Shown here one piece after another: positions 34,724 to 42,256 of a DNA stretch of 64,000 nucleotides (within the stretch, counting starts at the first letter, position 1; each line of letters begins with the position of its first letter). The DNA is taken from positions 1-64,000 of the forward strand of contig CAZCMI010000002.1 of the NCBI GenBank assembly GCA_964499955.1, written 5' to 3'. Made by a program: the position numbers and the translations under genes. This stretch comes from JAJYIV01 sp964499955. Its GTDB lineage: Bacteria > Patescibacteriota > Patescibacteriia > UBA9934 > GWF2-40-263. Below the pieces are notes generated by a model that saw only the letters and a program-made list of their open reading frames with translations, made no database searches and was not told where the DNA came from.

Positions 34724-35239
34724 ATGGATGGGAAAGACGCGCATCCGCTCCCGATCTGGTTCACCGTGCAGGTGGATCTGCGGGAGAAGGAGCTGAAAGC
34801 GCTGATCAAGCAGTACAAGCACAGGGCACGGCGTGGGCGCAGTGCAATCGCGCCCGGCGCCTTCGACGTTCTGTGCCGGTTGGAAACGTTCCAACCGCCG
34901 CGGTCCTACACGCTTTCGCTTGTGACCGGCGCCCGGCTCGGCCTGGCGGGATCGTATACGCGAGCGGCCTTGTACGCGGCGGCCGAAGCGCGCGGGTTGC
35001 GCCCGTGCCCGCCGGAACTCGGCCTGCTGCTCGTGGAACGGCACCAAACGCGGTTTCCGAGGGACGCGTGGGTGACGCTCGGCATGACGCCCGCGCCGGA
35101 TTCCTTCGGGGACGACATGCTTTTCCACGTTTCCGTGGATGAAGAACGCGTCTGCGGCATCTCCGTCGGTTCCGGACATCCACAGACGACGTTTAACGCC
35201 CAGACGATCTGGTTGTGGTGGAATCCCGCTGCCGACTGA
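34724..35239 (+). CDS. Protein of unknown function with SD-type start
   Basis: The 171-residue protein has no signal peptide or membrane helix. KELKALIKQYKHRARRGRS is basic and helical, and the C-terminal part contains VDEERVCGISVGSGHPQT and QTIWLWW. No family is recognised. GAGGTG before ATG is a plausible SD and -1 is C, as in the islands. Its codon use (mainly GAA for Glu) is like resident genes, so transfer is uncertain. It has its own promoter and terminator. Confidence 0.6.
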   Translation: MDGKDAHPLPIWFTVQVDLREKELKALIKQYKHRARRGRSAIAPGAFDVLCRLETFQPPRSYTLSLVTGARLGLAGSYTRAALYAAAEARGLRPCPPELGLLLVERHQTRFPRDAWVTLGMTPAPDSFGDDMLFHVSVDEERVCGISVGSGHPQTTFNAQTIWLWWNPAAD

Positions 35240-35270
35240 CCGGCGCTGCTTCCGCGAAACACCAACTCCT

Positions 35271-35304
35271 GCCGCCCCGGTTCTTCCGAGGTGGCGTTTT
35301 TGTT
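35271..35304 (+). terminator. Intrinsic terminator
   Basis: GCCGCCCCGG/CCGAGGTGGC stem with one mismatch and one G-T pair, followed by GTTTTTG. It sits immediately upstream of the rnhB -10 box. Confidence 0.65.
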
Positions 35305-35318
35305 ATGATCGGGTTCAT

Positions 35319-35924
35319 ATGCGCCCACCGTCTTTCCAGATGGAAAAACAATTGCTGGCCGAGGGGTTTCGTTTTGTGGCGGGCGTGGATGAAGTTGGAT
35401 GCGGGGCCTTGGCTGGGCCGGTGATGGCTGGGGCGGCGATTCTGCCGCTCGATTCCCGGCTGGGGGCGTTGCGCGACAGCAAATTATTATCGCCCGCCGC
35501 GCGCGAGGACCTGTATCCGTTGATTATGAAACGCGCCGTCGCTTGGGCCGTGGGGTCGGCGTCGGTGGAGGAAATCGCCGCGTTGAACATTCGGGGCGCG
35601 TCGTTGCTCGCCATGCGCCGGGCGGTGGAAGGTCTGCGCGTTCCGCCCGACTTCGTTCTGGTGGACGCATGGAAGATCCCCGGTATTCCGCATCCGCAAC
35701 GCGGCGTGGTGCGCGGAGACCGGACGGTGAAGTCCATTGCCGCGGCGTCTATTCTCGCCAAAGTCACCCGGGACCGCCTGATGGTGCGGGCGGCGGACGC
35801 GCATCCGGCCTACGGTTTCGACATACACAAGGGCTATGCCACGGCGGCCCACCGCGCCGCCATCGCCGCGCACGGCCCCTGCCCCTTGCACCGGCTGTCA
35901 TATCGGACGTTCGGGGCGGTATAA
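35319..35924 (+). CDS. rnhB: Ribonuclease HII
   Basis: The 201-residue protein has the catalytic Asp-Glu motif GVDEVGCGALAGPVMAGA, DSKLLSPAAREDLY, the third acidic site LVDAWKIPG and the conserved KSIAAASILAKVTRDRLM. RNase HII cuts RNA in RNA-DNA hybrids and removes misincorporated ribonucleotides. The usual GxDExGRG arginine is Cys here. TATGAT (35304-35309) ends 9 bases before ATG, so a leaderless mRNA is likely. Confidence 0.93.
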   Translation: MRPPSFQMEKQLLAEGFRFVAGVDEVGCGALAGPVMAGAAILPLDSRLGALRDSKLLSPAAREDLYPLIMKRAVAWAVGSASVEEIAALNIRGASLLAMRRAVEGLRVPPDFVLVDAWKIPGIPHPQRGVVRGDRTVKSIAAASILAKVTRDRLMVRAADAHPAYGFDIHKGYATAAHRAAIAAHGPCPLHRLSYRTFGAV

Positions 35925-36008
35925 TGCCGATTGACGCGCACGGCCTTTTGCCGTACCGTGTTGTCTCCGTTTATCGGGTTTTCTATCCGTGTTTCCTTCA
36001 AACAATTG

Positions 36009-37406
36009 ATGGTCCGTGCGGCGCTTTCCGTGCTCCGCGGTCTGATTCTTCTGAAGCGCCATGCCGGCCCCGTCCTGCGAGTCCTCGTCTCGCCGTTCTT
36101 GGCCGTCGGGCGCTTTTTGCTGTTTGCGGTCGGGGTGCCGTTGTACCGCGCCTTCTTTTTCCTGCGCCGCCTGTTCGGACGCATTGCGGGCGCGGCCAAG
36201 CACCGGGCGTTCTTCGTGGTGGCCAGCCGCCATCTCATCCACGCGGTCGCCTTGGCGGTCGCCTTGTCCGTGGTGGCCGCCAACGTGCAGGCGCGCGGCC
36301 AGTTGCGTGCCGAACATTACGGCCGTGACAGCATCCTCTACCACCTGGTGGCGGACGGAACCATGGTGGAAGTCTTGGAAACCGAAAGCGCGGAAACGGC
36401 CTTCCGGTTCGTGCCGTCCCAATACGCCGCGGACGCGTCCCTGCGCGCCGACGCCCATTTAGACTTCATTTCCTTCGACAGCGAATACGCCACCACGATG
36501 GTCGGCGGATCCATCGCCGTCCTGCCCGGCGGCATGCCCAGTTCTTCTTCCGGCTCTGCCCCCACCGCGTCTCCCACCACGCCCCGTCCGCCCGTTCCGA
36601 CCCGCACGGAAACGGAAACGTACGTCATCCAATCCGGCGACACGCTCTCCGGCATCGCCGCGAAATTCGGTCTGAACCTCAACACGATTTTGTGGGCGAA
36701 CAACTTGTCGTCCCGCAGCGTGCTCCGCTTGGGCGCGTCCCTGACCATTCCGCCCGTGGACGGCGTGTATTACACGGTGAAGAGCGGGGATACGGTGGCC
36801 CGCATCGCCCAGACGCATCGGGCGGAACAATCGGACATTCTTTCGGCCAACCAACTGAGCGGAGCGGGTACCTTGCGCATCGGCCAGCAGTTGGTGATTC
36901 CGGGCGGGACGCCTCCCGCCACGCCTGCGCCTGCGCGCACGACTCCCGCGCCGATTCAGCAGCTGTTCCAGCCCCCCGCCGCTGTCACCGTCACGCCCCG
37001 CCCCGCCGACCAGCAGCCCGTGGCTTCGCGCGGTTCGGCCGCCGGGCAAGGCACGTGGATTTGGCCGACGGAATGGCGCATCATTACCCAGTATTACGGC
37101 TGGAGCCATACGGGCGTGGACATCGACGGCGACTATTCCACCCACTCCTTCGCCGCCGCGGACGGCACGGTTATCTACAGCGGCTGGCGCAACGGCTACG
37201 GCATGACGGTCGAAATCGACCATGGCGGCGGCTACGTGACCCGCTACGCCCACCACTCCAAGCACTACGTGGACGCGGGCGACGTGGTGAAGGCGGGCGA
37301 CATCATCGCCCAGACGGGTACGACGGGCCGGTCCACCGGCACCCACTTGCACTTCGAAGTCATTAAGGACGGCCGGTTCCAGAACCCGTTGGAATACGTG
37401 CGGTAA
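36009..37406 (+). CDS. LysM and M23 peptidase-domain membrane-anchored protein
   Basis: The N-terminus has hydrophobic segments to about residue 95. A Ser/Pro/Thr linker, two LysM repeats (YVIQSGDTLSGIAAKFGL and YYTVKSGDTVARIAQTH) and a C-terminal M23 peptidase domain follow. The peptidase shows HTGVDID and HLHFEVI zinc-site motifs. LysM binds peptidoglycan and M23 endopeptidases cut its peptides. TATAAT at 35920-35925 is the likely promoter. A TTG start at 35931 would fall at the transcription start, so ATG 36009 is preferred, but this is uncertain. Confidence 0.85.
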   Translation: MVRAALSVLRGLILLKRHAGPVLRVLVSPFLAVGRFLLFAVGVPLYRAFFFLRRLFGRIAGAAKHRAFFVVASRHLIHAVALAVALSVVAANVQARGQLRAEHYGRDSILYHLVADGTMVEVLETESAETAFRFVPSQYAADASLRADAHLDFISFDSEYATTMVGGSIAVLPGGMPSSSSGSAPTASPTTPRPPVPTRTETETYVIQSGDTLSGIAAKFGLNLNTILWANNLSSRSVLRLGASLTIPPVDGVYYTVKSGDTVARIAQTHRAEQSDILSANQLSGAGTLRIGQQLVIPGGTPPATPAPARTTPAPIQQLFQPPAAVTVTPRPADQQPVASRGSAAGQGTWIWPTEWRIITQYYGWSHTGVDIDGDYSTHSFAAADGTVIYSGWRNGYGMTVEIDHGGGYVTRYAHHSKHYVDAGDVVKAGDIIAQTGTTGRSTGTHLHFEVIKDGRFQNPLEYVR

Positions 37407-37408
37407 CG

Positions 37409-37433
37409 AACGCGGAGCCAGCGCTCCGCGTTT
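37409..37433 (+). terminator. Intrinsic terminator after the M23 gene
   Basis: AACGCGGAG/CTCCGCGTT stem with a short T run (TTT). Confidence 0.55.
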
Positions 37434-37452
37434 CGCGTATAATGGCGGACAT

Positions 37453-37848
37453 ATGGGACACACCTGCACCAATTGCCGCGCGCACATCGAGGAGTGGAAC
37501 AAATCCTGCGGGTCCTGCGGATTCCGATTGGTGCTGGTGCCCGAGGCTGAGGCGCGCGAACGATATCTGCGCGTGCCGTCCTTGGGCGCGCTGCTTTGGA
37601 CGCAAGGGTGGGCCTTTGGCGCGCGGTTGTACCTATGGTTTGTTCTGTCTTTGATTCCGCCGGTGGGGCCGTTCGTCTTGGTGTTGTGCGTGATCTTCGG
37701 GCGGCGGTGGAGCTGGAAACACGGCTCCTGGACGGATTGGGAAGAATTCCGTTCGCGGATGCGGTTGCTGGATATTCTGGCGGGTGTGTGGGCGGCCTGC
37801 CTGCTGGGTGCGTACCTGTATTTCCGGTTCGTCGTTCAGGCCTCGTGA
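37453..37848 (+). CDS. Zinc-ribbon membrane protein of unknown function
   Basis: The 131-residue protein begins with CTNC and CGSC pairs 13 residues apart, a likely zinc ribbon. Two hydrophobic segments (about 60-80 and 105-125) follow. TATAAT (37438-37443) ends 9 bases before ATG. The 3' end overlaps that of comM by 13 bases, convergently. Function unknown. Confidence 0.65.
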   Translation: MGHTCTNCRAHIEEWNKSCGSCGFRLVLVPEAEARERYLRVPSLGALLWTQGWAFGARLYLWFVLSLIPPVGPFVLVLCVIFGRRWSWKHGSWTDWEEFRSRMRLLDILAGVWAACLLGAYLYFRFVVQAS

Positions 37849-39356
37849 AGACGATAGTGGAGGGCTTCGGCGATATGCGGCGGTTCGATGGTTGCGCTGG
37901 TTGCCCCGCCGGCGAGGTCGGCGATGGTGCGGGCGACTTTGCGCAGGCGGGATACGGCGCGACCGGAGAGCACATGTCGGTCGGCTGCGCGGGAAAGCAG
38001 GGTGGCCGCCTCGGGTGAAAGCGCGCACCAGTCGTCCAGCCGGCGCGGCGGGATATCGGCATTGGTGAGGAACGGTGTGCCTTTGCCGCGCCGTTGTTGG
38101 TGCGTTCGCGCGCGCATGACTCGTTTTCGCACCGCTTCGGAAGGCTCTTCCTCCGCACGCGTCAATTGTGCGGATGCCGCTTGCAACGGGACTTCCACGA
38201 GAACGTCGAACCGGTCCAACAGCGGCCCGGACACCCGGCGGCGGTAGCGTTCGCGGACGGCGAGCGAACATACGCAGGGTTTGCGCGGGTCGGAGGCGAA
38301 TCCGCACGGGCACGGGTTCATGGCGGCGGCGATGAGACAGCGGGCGGGAAACCGAACCGTGCCGTGCGCGCGGGCCACGGTGACGTCCCCGTCTTCCATC
38401 GGCTGGCGCAGCTGTTCCAACACGCGGCGTTGGAATTCAGGGAGTTCGTCCAAAAACAGCACGCCGCGATGCGCCAAACTCACCTCACCGGGGCGCGGGA
38501 CGGCGCCCCCGCCCACCAAGGCGACGGCGGAACTGGAATGATGCGGATGTCGGAACGGCCGCACGCGCATCAACGACGCGCCTTCGGGCAGCAGGCCCGC
38601 CACGGACGCCACAACGGTCGTTTCGACGGCTTCTTCTTCGGACAGCGGCGGCAGAATACCCGGCAACGCGCGCGCCAGCAGGGTTTTGCCCGTGCCGGGC
38701 GGTCCGTTCAACAACACGTTATGCCCGCCTGCGGCCGCGATTTCCAACGCGCGTTTGGCATGGGCTTGGCCGCGGATATGGGCGAAATCCGTTTCCGGCG
38801 GCGGATGGGCCGCGCGCGCTTTTTGCCGCGGCCACGCGGGGATGTTCTCCTTCCCCGCCGCCCAGTCCGTGAGTTGCCGCACATGACGCACGCCTCGTAC
38901 GGAAACACCACGCACGGCCGCCGCTTCCGCCGCATTGCGTTCGGGCACGAACAAAGCGCGGAACCCCCGCCGGGCGCACAGCAGGGCCGCGGCGAGCGCC
39001 CCGCGCACCGGTCGCACGCTCCCGTCCAAGCCCAGTTCCCCCAACACCAGGCAATCCGCGAACGCGTCCGGTGGAAAGACACCCTGCGCGCCCAAGACGG
39101 AAAGCGCGATGGGCAGGTCGAAGGCCGGTCCCTGCTTGCGCAAGTCGGCGGGCGCCAGATTCACCGTCACGCGCGTATCCGGGAAATCCAAGTTGCTGGC
39201 ACGAGCGGCGGCGCGGATACGTTCCTTTGCTTCCTTCACGGCGGCATCCGGCAATCCCACAATGAAAAAATTCGGCAGGCCGAAACGGACGTCGGTTTCC
39301 ACCTGCACGGGCACGGCCTCCACGCCAACGACGGCGGCGGTAAAAACGGCGGACAT
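37836..39356 (-). CDS. comM: YifB/ComM-like AAA+ ATPase
   Basis: The 506-residue protein has an N-terminal Lon-protease-like fold (GVEAVPVQVETDVRFGLPNF), the Mg-chelatase-type AAA+ domain with Walker A NGPPGTGKTLLARALPG and Walker B VLFLDELPEF, and Cys-rich NPCPCGF. ComM is a branch-migration helicase that aids integration of DNA during natural transformation. Fixed uptake genes are not in this window. The start lies directly after the T run of the lspA terminator. Confidence 0.93.
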   Translation of the reverse strand: MSAVFTAAVVGVEAVPVQVETDVRFGLPNFFIVGLPDAAVKEAKERIRAAARASNLDFPDTRVTVNLAPADLRKQGPAFDLPIALSVLGAQGVFPPDAFADCLVLGELGLDGSVRPVRGALAAALLCARRGFRALFVPERNAAEAAAVRGVSVRGVRHVRQLTDWAAGKENIPAWPRQKARAAHPPPETDFAHIRGQAHAKRALEIAAAGGHNVLLNGPPGTGKTLLARALPGILPPLSEEEAVETTVVASVAGLLPEGASLMRVRPFRHPHHSSSAVALVGGGAVPRPGEVSLAHRGVLFLDELPEFQRRVLEQLRQPMEDGDVTVARAHGTVRFPARCLIAAAMNPCPCGFASDPRKPCVCSLAVRERYRRRVSGPLLDRFDVLVEVPLQAASAQLTRAEEEPSEAVRKRVMRARTHQQRRGKGTPFLTNADIPPRRLDDWCALSPEAATLLSRAADRHVLSGRAVSRLRKVARTIADLAGGATSATIEPPHIAEALHYRLHEA

Positions 39357-39360
39357 ACAA

Positions 39361-39391
39361 AAACTCCCCCGAACGGGTCGGGGGAGTTAAT
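39361..39391 (-). terminator. Intrinsic terminator between lspA and comM
   Basis: AACTCCCCCGA/TCGGGGGAGTT stem followed by TTTGT that runs directly into the comM ATG. Confidence 0.75.
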
Positions 39392-39404
39392 TTATGCTTG
39401 CATC

Positions 39405-39881
39405 CTACGTCTTTTGCGGCGGTTTGTCAATCGATTCTTCCGTGCGCGCGGCGTCTTGGCCCGCCGAAAGCAGCCAAACGATGCCGCCGATGATCACGAC
39501 ATCCGACAAGTTGAAGGCGGAACGACCGAACAGCAGCAGATAGTCCACCGTGAAGCCGTACCACGCCCGGTCAATCACGTTTCCGATGCCGCCGATGATC
39601 ACCGTGAGCGCCGCCAAGGCCGCGGCGGGATTGCTTGCACGCGCCGTCCACGCCAGCCGGCCCAAGGCCAGGCCCAAAGCGATGGAAATGACGAGAATCA
39701 CCCAGCCGCGCATGGGGATGTTGAACGCGATACCGAAATTCTTGTGAACCACCAAGGCCAAAAGACCGGGATCCTGCACGGACGTGTCCGGCGGGAAATG
39801 CGCCAAGGCGTAGCGCTTCAACCACCCGTCCGCGGTAACGGTGAGGGCGGCCAGCAAGGGGAAGACGGCCCGGCGGTCCAT
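39405..39881 (-). CDS. lspA: Prolipoprotein signal peptidase (signal peptidase II)
   Basis: The 158-residue, four-helix protein has the catalytic Asp pair in GGIGNVIDRAWYG and FNLSDVVIIGG, and NFGIAFN from the family. It cleaves lipoprotein signal peptides after lipidation; the window encodes at least five lipoproteins. It starts 10 bases after the DksA-like gene, so the two are cotranscribed. ATG is preceded by C, an exception to the -1 T rule. Confidence 0.94.
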   Translation of the reverse strand: MDRRAVFPLLAALTVTADGWLKRYALAHFPPDTSVQDPGLLALVVHKNFGIAFNIPMRGWVILVISIALGLALGRLAWTARASNPAAALAALTVIIGGIGNVIDRAWYGFTVDYLLLFGRSAFNLSDVVIIGGIVWLLSAGQDAARTEESIDKPPQKT

Positions 39882-39891
39882 GAAGGGGTGG

Positions 39892-40260
39892 TTATACTTC
39901 CTGAGTGAAGGTCTTTTTGCATTCGATGCAGGAGCCGGAGGTCGGCCGGGCGCGCATGCGGCGTTCGTCGATGTCTTGTTTGCAGTAGGTGCAGACGCCG
40001 TAGGTGCCCTTTTTGATGGCTTCCAGGGCTTTTTCCACGTCGCGCAGGGCGCGGGACAGTTCCGTTTCCACGGACAGGCTGTCGCTGAAGGCGGCGACTT
40101 CCGCCGCGCTTTCATCTTCGCTTTCTCCCGCATGGTCGTCCGCGGGGCCGTGGGAAGACGCTTGGCGGTGGCTCAGGCGGGACAGTTCCTCCTCCAGGCG
40201 CGTTTTCTCGGTCTGCAGGCGGGTTTCCATTTCTTGGACGAAGGAAGGAGCAAGGGCCAT
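39892..40260 (-). CDS. DksA/TraR family C4 zinc-finger protein
   Basis: The 122-residue protein has a helical coiled-coil N-terminal half and a C4 zinc finger GTYGVCTYCKQDIDERRMRA with a second Cys pair in CIECK. DksA-type proteins bind the RNA polymerase secondary channel and tune transcription. The ATG at 40260 is preferred over a TTG ten codons upstream. The acidic tip of the coiled coil (DDHAGESEDES) is unusual in sequence. Confidence 0.85.
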   Translation of the reverse strand: MALAPSFVQEMETRLQTEKTRLEEELSRLSHRQASSHGPADDHAGESEDESAAEVAAFSDSLSVETELSRALRDVEKALEAIKKGTYGVCTYCKQDIDERRMRARPTSGSCIECKKTFTQEV

Positions 40261-40311
40261 ATCGTCTGAACGATGAATGAATGTTGCCAAAGAATGTACC
40301 AGGGATTTTCT

Positions 40312-40370
40312 AAAAAAACAACGGACCGATAGGCCCTACAAGTATAAGTGCAGGGACCGTAATCGGTCCG
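40312..40370 (-). terminator. Terminator of the ncRNA
   Basis: CGGACCGAT pairs with ATCGGTCCG around an inner CCCTGCA/TGTAGGG hairpin and is followed by TTGTTTTTTT on the minus strand. Confidence 0.85.
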
Positions 40371-40691
40371 GAAGGAACAAGATGACGCCAACTCGCGTTG
40401 GCGCAGGGATACACGGAAAACGGCCAAAGGCGTTTCACGCATGTCTCTGCGCCACACAGCGAATATGAAGCGTCTCATCTTGCAAGATGACACGCCTTCT
40501 CTACCGATTCATCGGTCTTATCCGCGGACGTTCCCGGAGGAACGCTATGGTGCGGACGGGCCCAGCCACGCGCCGGACTAGGACGACGTATGGCAGAACA
40601 GTAGAGAAGCGGGATATCCCTCGAAAGCGTGGGGTGCCTTCGGGGGAACTCTCTGTGGTGTCTTGGAAAGAACGTCGCACCTCTAAGGTAC
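40312..40691 (-). ncRNA. Unclassified structured noncoding RNA, about 380 nt
   Basis: A promoter (TTGACA, 17 bases, TAAACT) and a strong intrinsic terminator frame this minus-strand stretch. It contains at least five hairpins: CGTTCC-TCCG-GGAACG, CGCCAAC-GCGA-GTTGGCG, ACCGA-TGAA-TCGGT, CATCTTGCAAGATG and the terminator stem. The first two have stable UNCG and GNRA tetraloops in this orientation. I do not see the conserved motifs of RNase P RNA (GAGGAAAGTCC, ACAGAA), tmRNA (tRNA-like end) or 4.5S RNA. The open frames here are short and non-coding. Confidence 0.65.
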
Positions 40692-40697
40692 ACAAAC

Positions 40698-40726
40698 AGT
40701 TTACCCGTTTTTGGTCATTTTGTCAA
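40698..40726 (-). promoter_or_regulatory. Promoter of the ncRNA
   Basis: On the minus strand TTGACA (40726-40721), exactly 17 bases and TAAACT (40703-40698). Confidence 0.75.
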
Positions 40727-40851
40727 TTGATATATCTACCGTATTTTTAGCTGAAAAATCGAATGGTCTACACGAAAAGTCGTCAACGGATTTTTTCCAA
40801 GGGAAAAGTTATCCACATTTCCACCGTTTTTCACACAACTTATCCACAGTT
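40700..40851. other. AT-rich region with two perfect DnaA boxes
   Basis: TTATCCACA occurs at 40809-40817 and 40840-40848 in the same orientation, 31 bases apart. They lie next to about 100 bases that are much richer in A and T than the window. This could be a second DnaA-binding site or part of the origin. Confidence 0.5.
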
Positions 40852-42252
40852 CTAATAACACAGGCGAATTGTCGTGGAAAACGGGGAATTCTTGAGGGAA
40901 CCTTCGCTGAACGTGAGGGAAAGGTCACGCAGGACATTTGGTTGGTGGAACGTGGCGGATGAGGCGGCGAATAAATCCCGCATGGACGCATAGGCCGCGC
41001 CTTGGAAGCAGACGCTGGCCTTAGTCGGTTCCCCGTCCGGTTCTTCTTCGATGCCAAGCCAGGCAAACGCCAGGCGTTCCCGGTTCGTCAGGGCGAAGGA
41101 CTGGTCTTTTTCCGCCAGAACGGCCACGTGCCCGTTCGGAGAACGTACATGCCGCACCCGTCCACCGGCCAACAGACGCTCTTCCACGGTGACGGAGGCG
41201 GGGTCCGCGACGATTTCATCTGCCTGCGTTTGGTCCGGCAGAGTCCACGGGCGTAGCGTAGGTGCGTAAAAGGCCGCGGAAGCCGTGAGTAACCGCAAAC
41301 GGTCTTCAGGCGACAACCCGTCGTTTTCCGTGGAAAGAACGTACCCGAACCCTTCCGATTCCGTCTCGTCGGGTTCCCGTGCAAGCAACAGGGTGCTAAA
41401 GGTGTTCGCGACCGCAGGTGCGTGGATTTGGCGGAGCAAGGTATCTATGTGCGCGGACGCGCCGAGCGAGGCTTCTTGTTCTTCCAGACCGTTGTTTGGC
41501 CACACTGGTGTAGACATATGGAGAACCGTTCCGGCGGGAAAGCGTTTCCATGGGGACGCCGGCAGGGGCAGACGCGGCAGGCGGATCGCCCAGCCGTCCG
41601 CATCCGCCGTCACCACGCCTGTTTTCCACGATCCGTCCGGTTTCCCTTCCCATTGTACGTAGGCCGTGCCCACGCGGGGGAAAAACAATCCCCAGGCCCG
41701 CCGAACCCAGGGCTGCGGCAGGCGAACGGCGGTGAGCGGCCGGGAACGGTCCGTCAGGACCACCAGGCCGGAGCTGGCGGACGTAGCCGTGATGCCATGG
41801 GTGTCCAACAGGTCTTCCAAGGAGGGCGGTTCGTAATTGTCTTCATCTGCGGGCGTTTCCTCCGTCGGGGTCTGCCAAAACAGAAGTCCTTCCGGCACAG
41901 CAAGCGTTTCCGAGCGGATGGCGGCGGACCGGCGGCCGTCGGCGTCGAAAAACACGGCGAGGTCCCCGTTCGCGTACGGGGCGAGTTCCCGCAGGGTCAG
42001 CCCGCGGTCGGACACGGCCGTCAGGTGCCCGACGGCGTCCAGGACGCGTTCCCAGCCGTTTGCGCCCGGATGCAGGCGCAGGATGGCGACCGTGCCCTCC
42101 GGCACGGCGGAACCGACGTCCGTACGTTCAAACCAGGCCGTCGTGCCCGCATAGGCGGCCGCCAAGCAGGCGATCAGCCCCAAAAACCACGCAACCCGCC
42201 GGGCGGGGCGGGTTGCGGAGGTTCTTCCCAAGGGGATGTTCAGACGCGACAT
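40852..42252 (-). CDS. Membrane-anchored protein of unknown function (DUF3352-like pattern)
   Basis: The 466-residue protein has one membrane helix near residues 20-40 and a large extracytoplasmic region with no motif I recognise. It contains segments such as VPEGTVAILRLHPG and GLTLRELAPYANGDLAVFFD that recall DUF3352-type proteins, a loose likeness. It starts 4 bases after pnp and is probably cotranscribed with it. Its stop codon lies 3 bases past the second DnaA box. Confidence 0.55.
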   Translation of the reverse strand: MSRLNIPLGRTSATRPARRVAWFLGLIACLAAAYAGTTAWFERTDVGSAVPEGTVAILRLHPGANGWERVLDAVGHLTAVSDRGLTLRELAPYANGDLAVFFDADGRRSAAIRSETLAVPEGLLFWQTPTEETPADEDNYEPPSLEDLLDTHGITATSASSGLVVLTDRSRPLTAVRLPQPWVRRAWGLFFPRVGTAYVQWEGKPDGSWKTGVVTADADGWAIRLPRLPLPASPWKRFPAGTVLHMSTPVWPNNGLEEQEASLGASAHIDTLLRQIHAPAVANTFSTLLLAREPDETESEGFGYVLSTENDGLSPEDRLRLLTASAAFYAPTLRPWTLPDQTQADEIVADPASVTVEERLLAGGRVRHVRSPNGHVAVLAEKDQSFALTNRERLAFAWLGIEEEPDGEPTKASVCFQGAAYASMRDLFAASSATFHQPNVLRDLSLTFSEGSLKNSPFSTTIRLCY

Positions 42253-42256
42253 GCGA

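Noticed and set aside
34724..35239. Member of the foreign islands
   Set aside because: It shares the SD and -1 C, but its Glu codons are mainly GAA and it stands alone, so I did not group it with islands A and B.
40365..40377. GGTCCGGAAGGAA on the plus strand, like the SRP RNA tip
   Set aside because: The match is 13 bases only. The flanking helix does not form properly, and promoter and terminator favour the minus strand.
40312..40691. Identity as RNase P RNA or tmRNA
   Set aside because: No GAGGAAAGTCC or ACAGAA core, and no tRNA-like 3' end or tag-peptide frame could be found on either strand.
40277..40750. Short open frames (60-90 codons) across the ncRNA region
   Set aside because: They have basic low-complexity sequence, no start signals, and overlap a stretch with promoter, hairpins and terminator on the minus strand.
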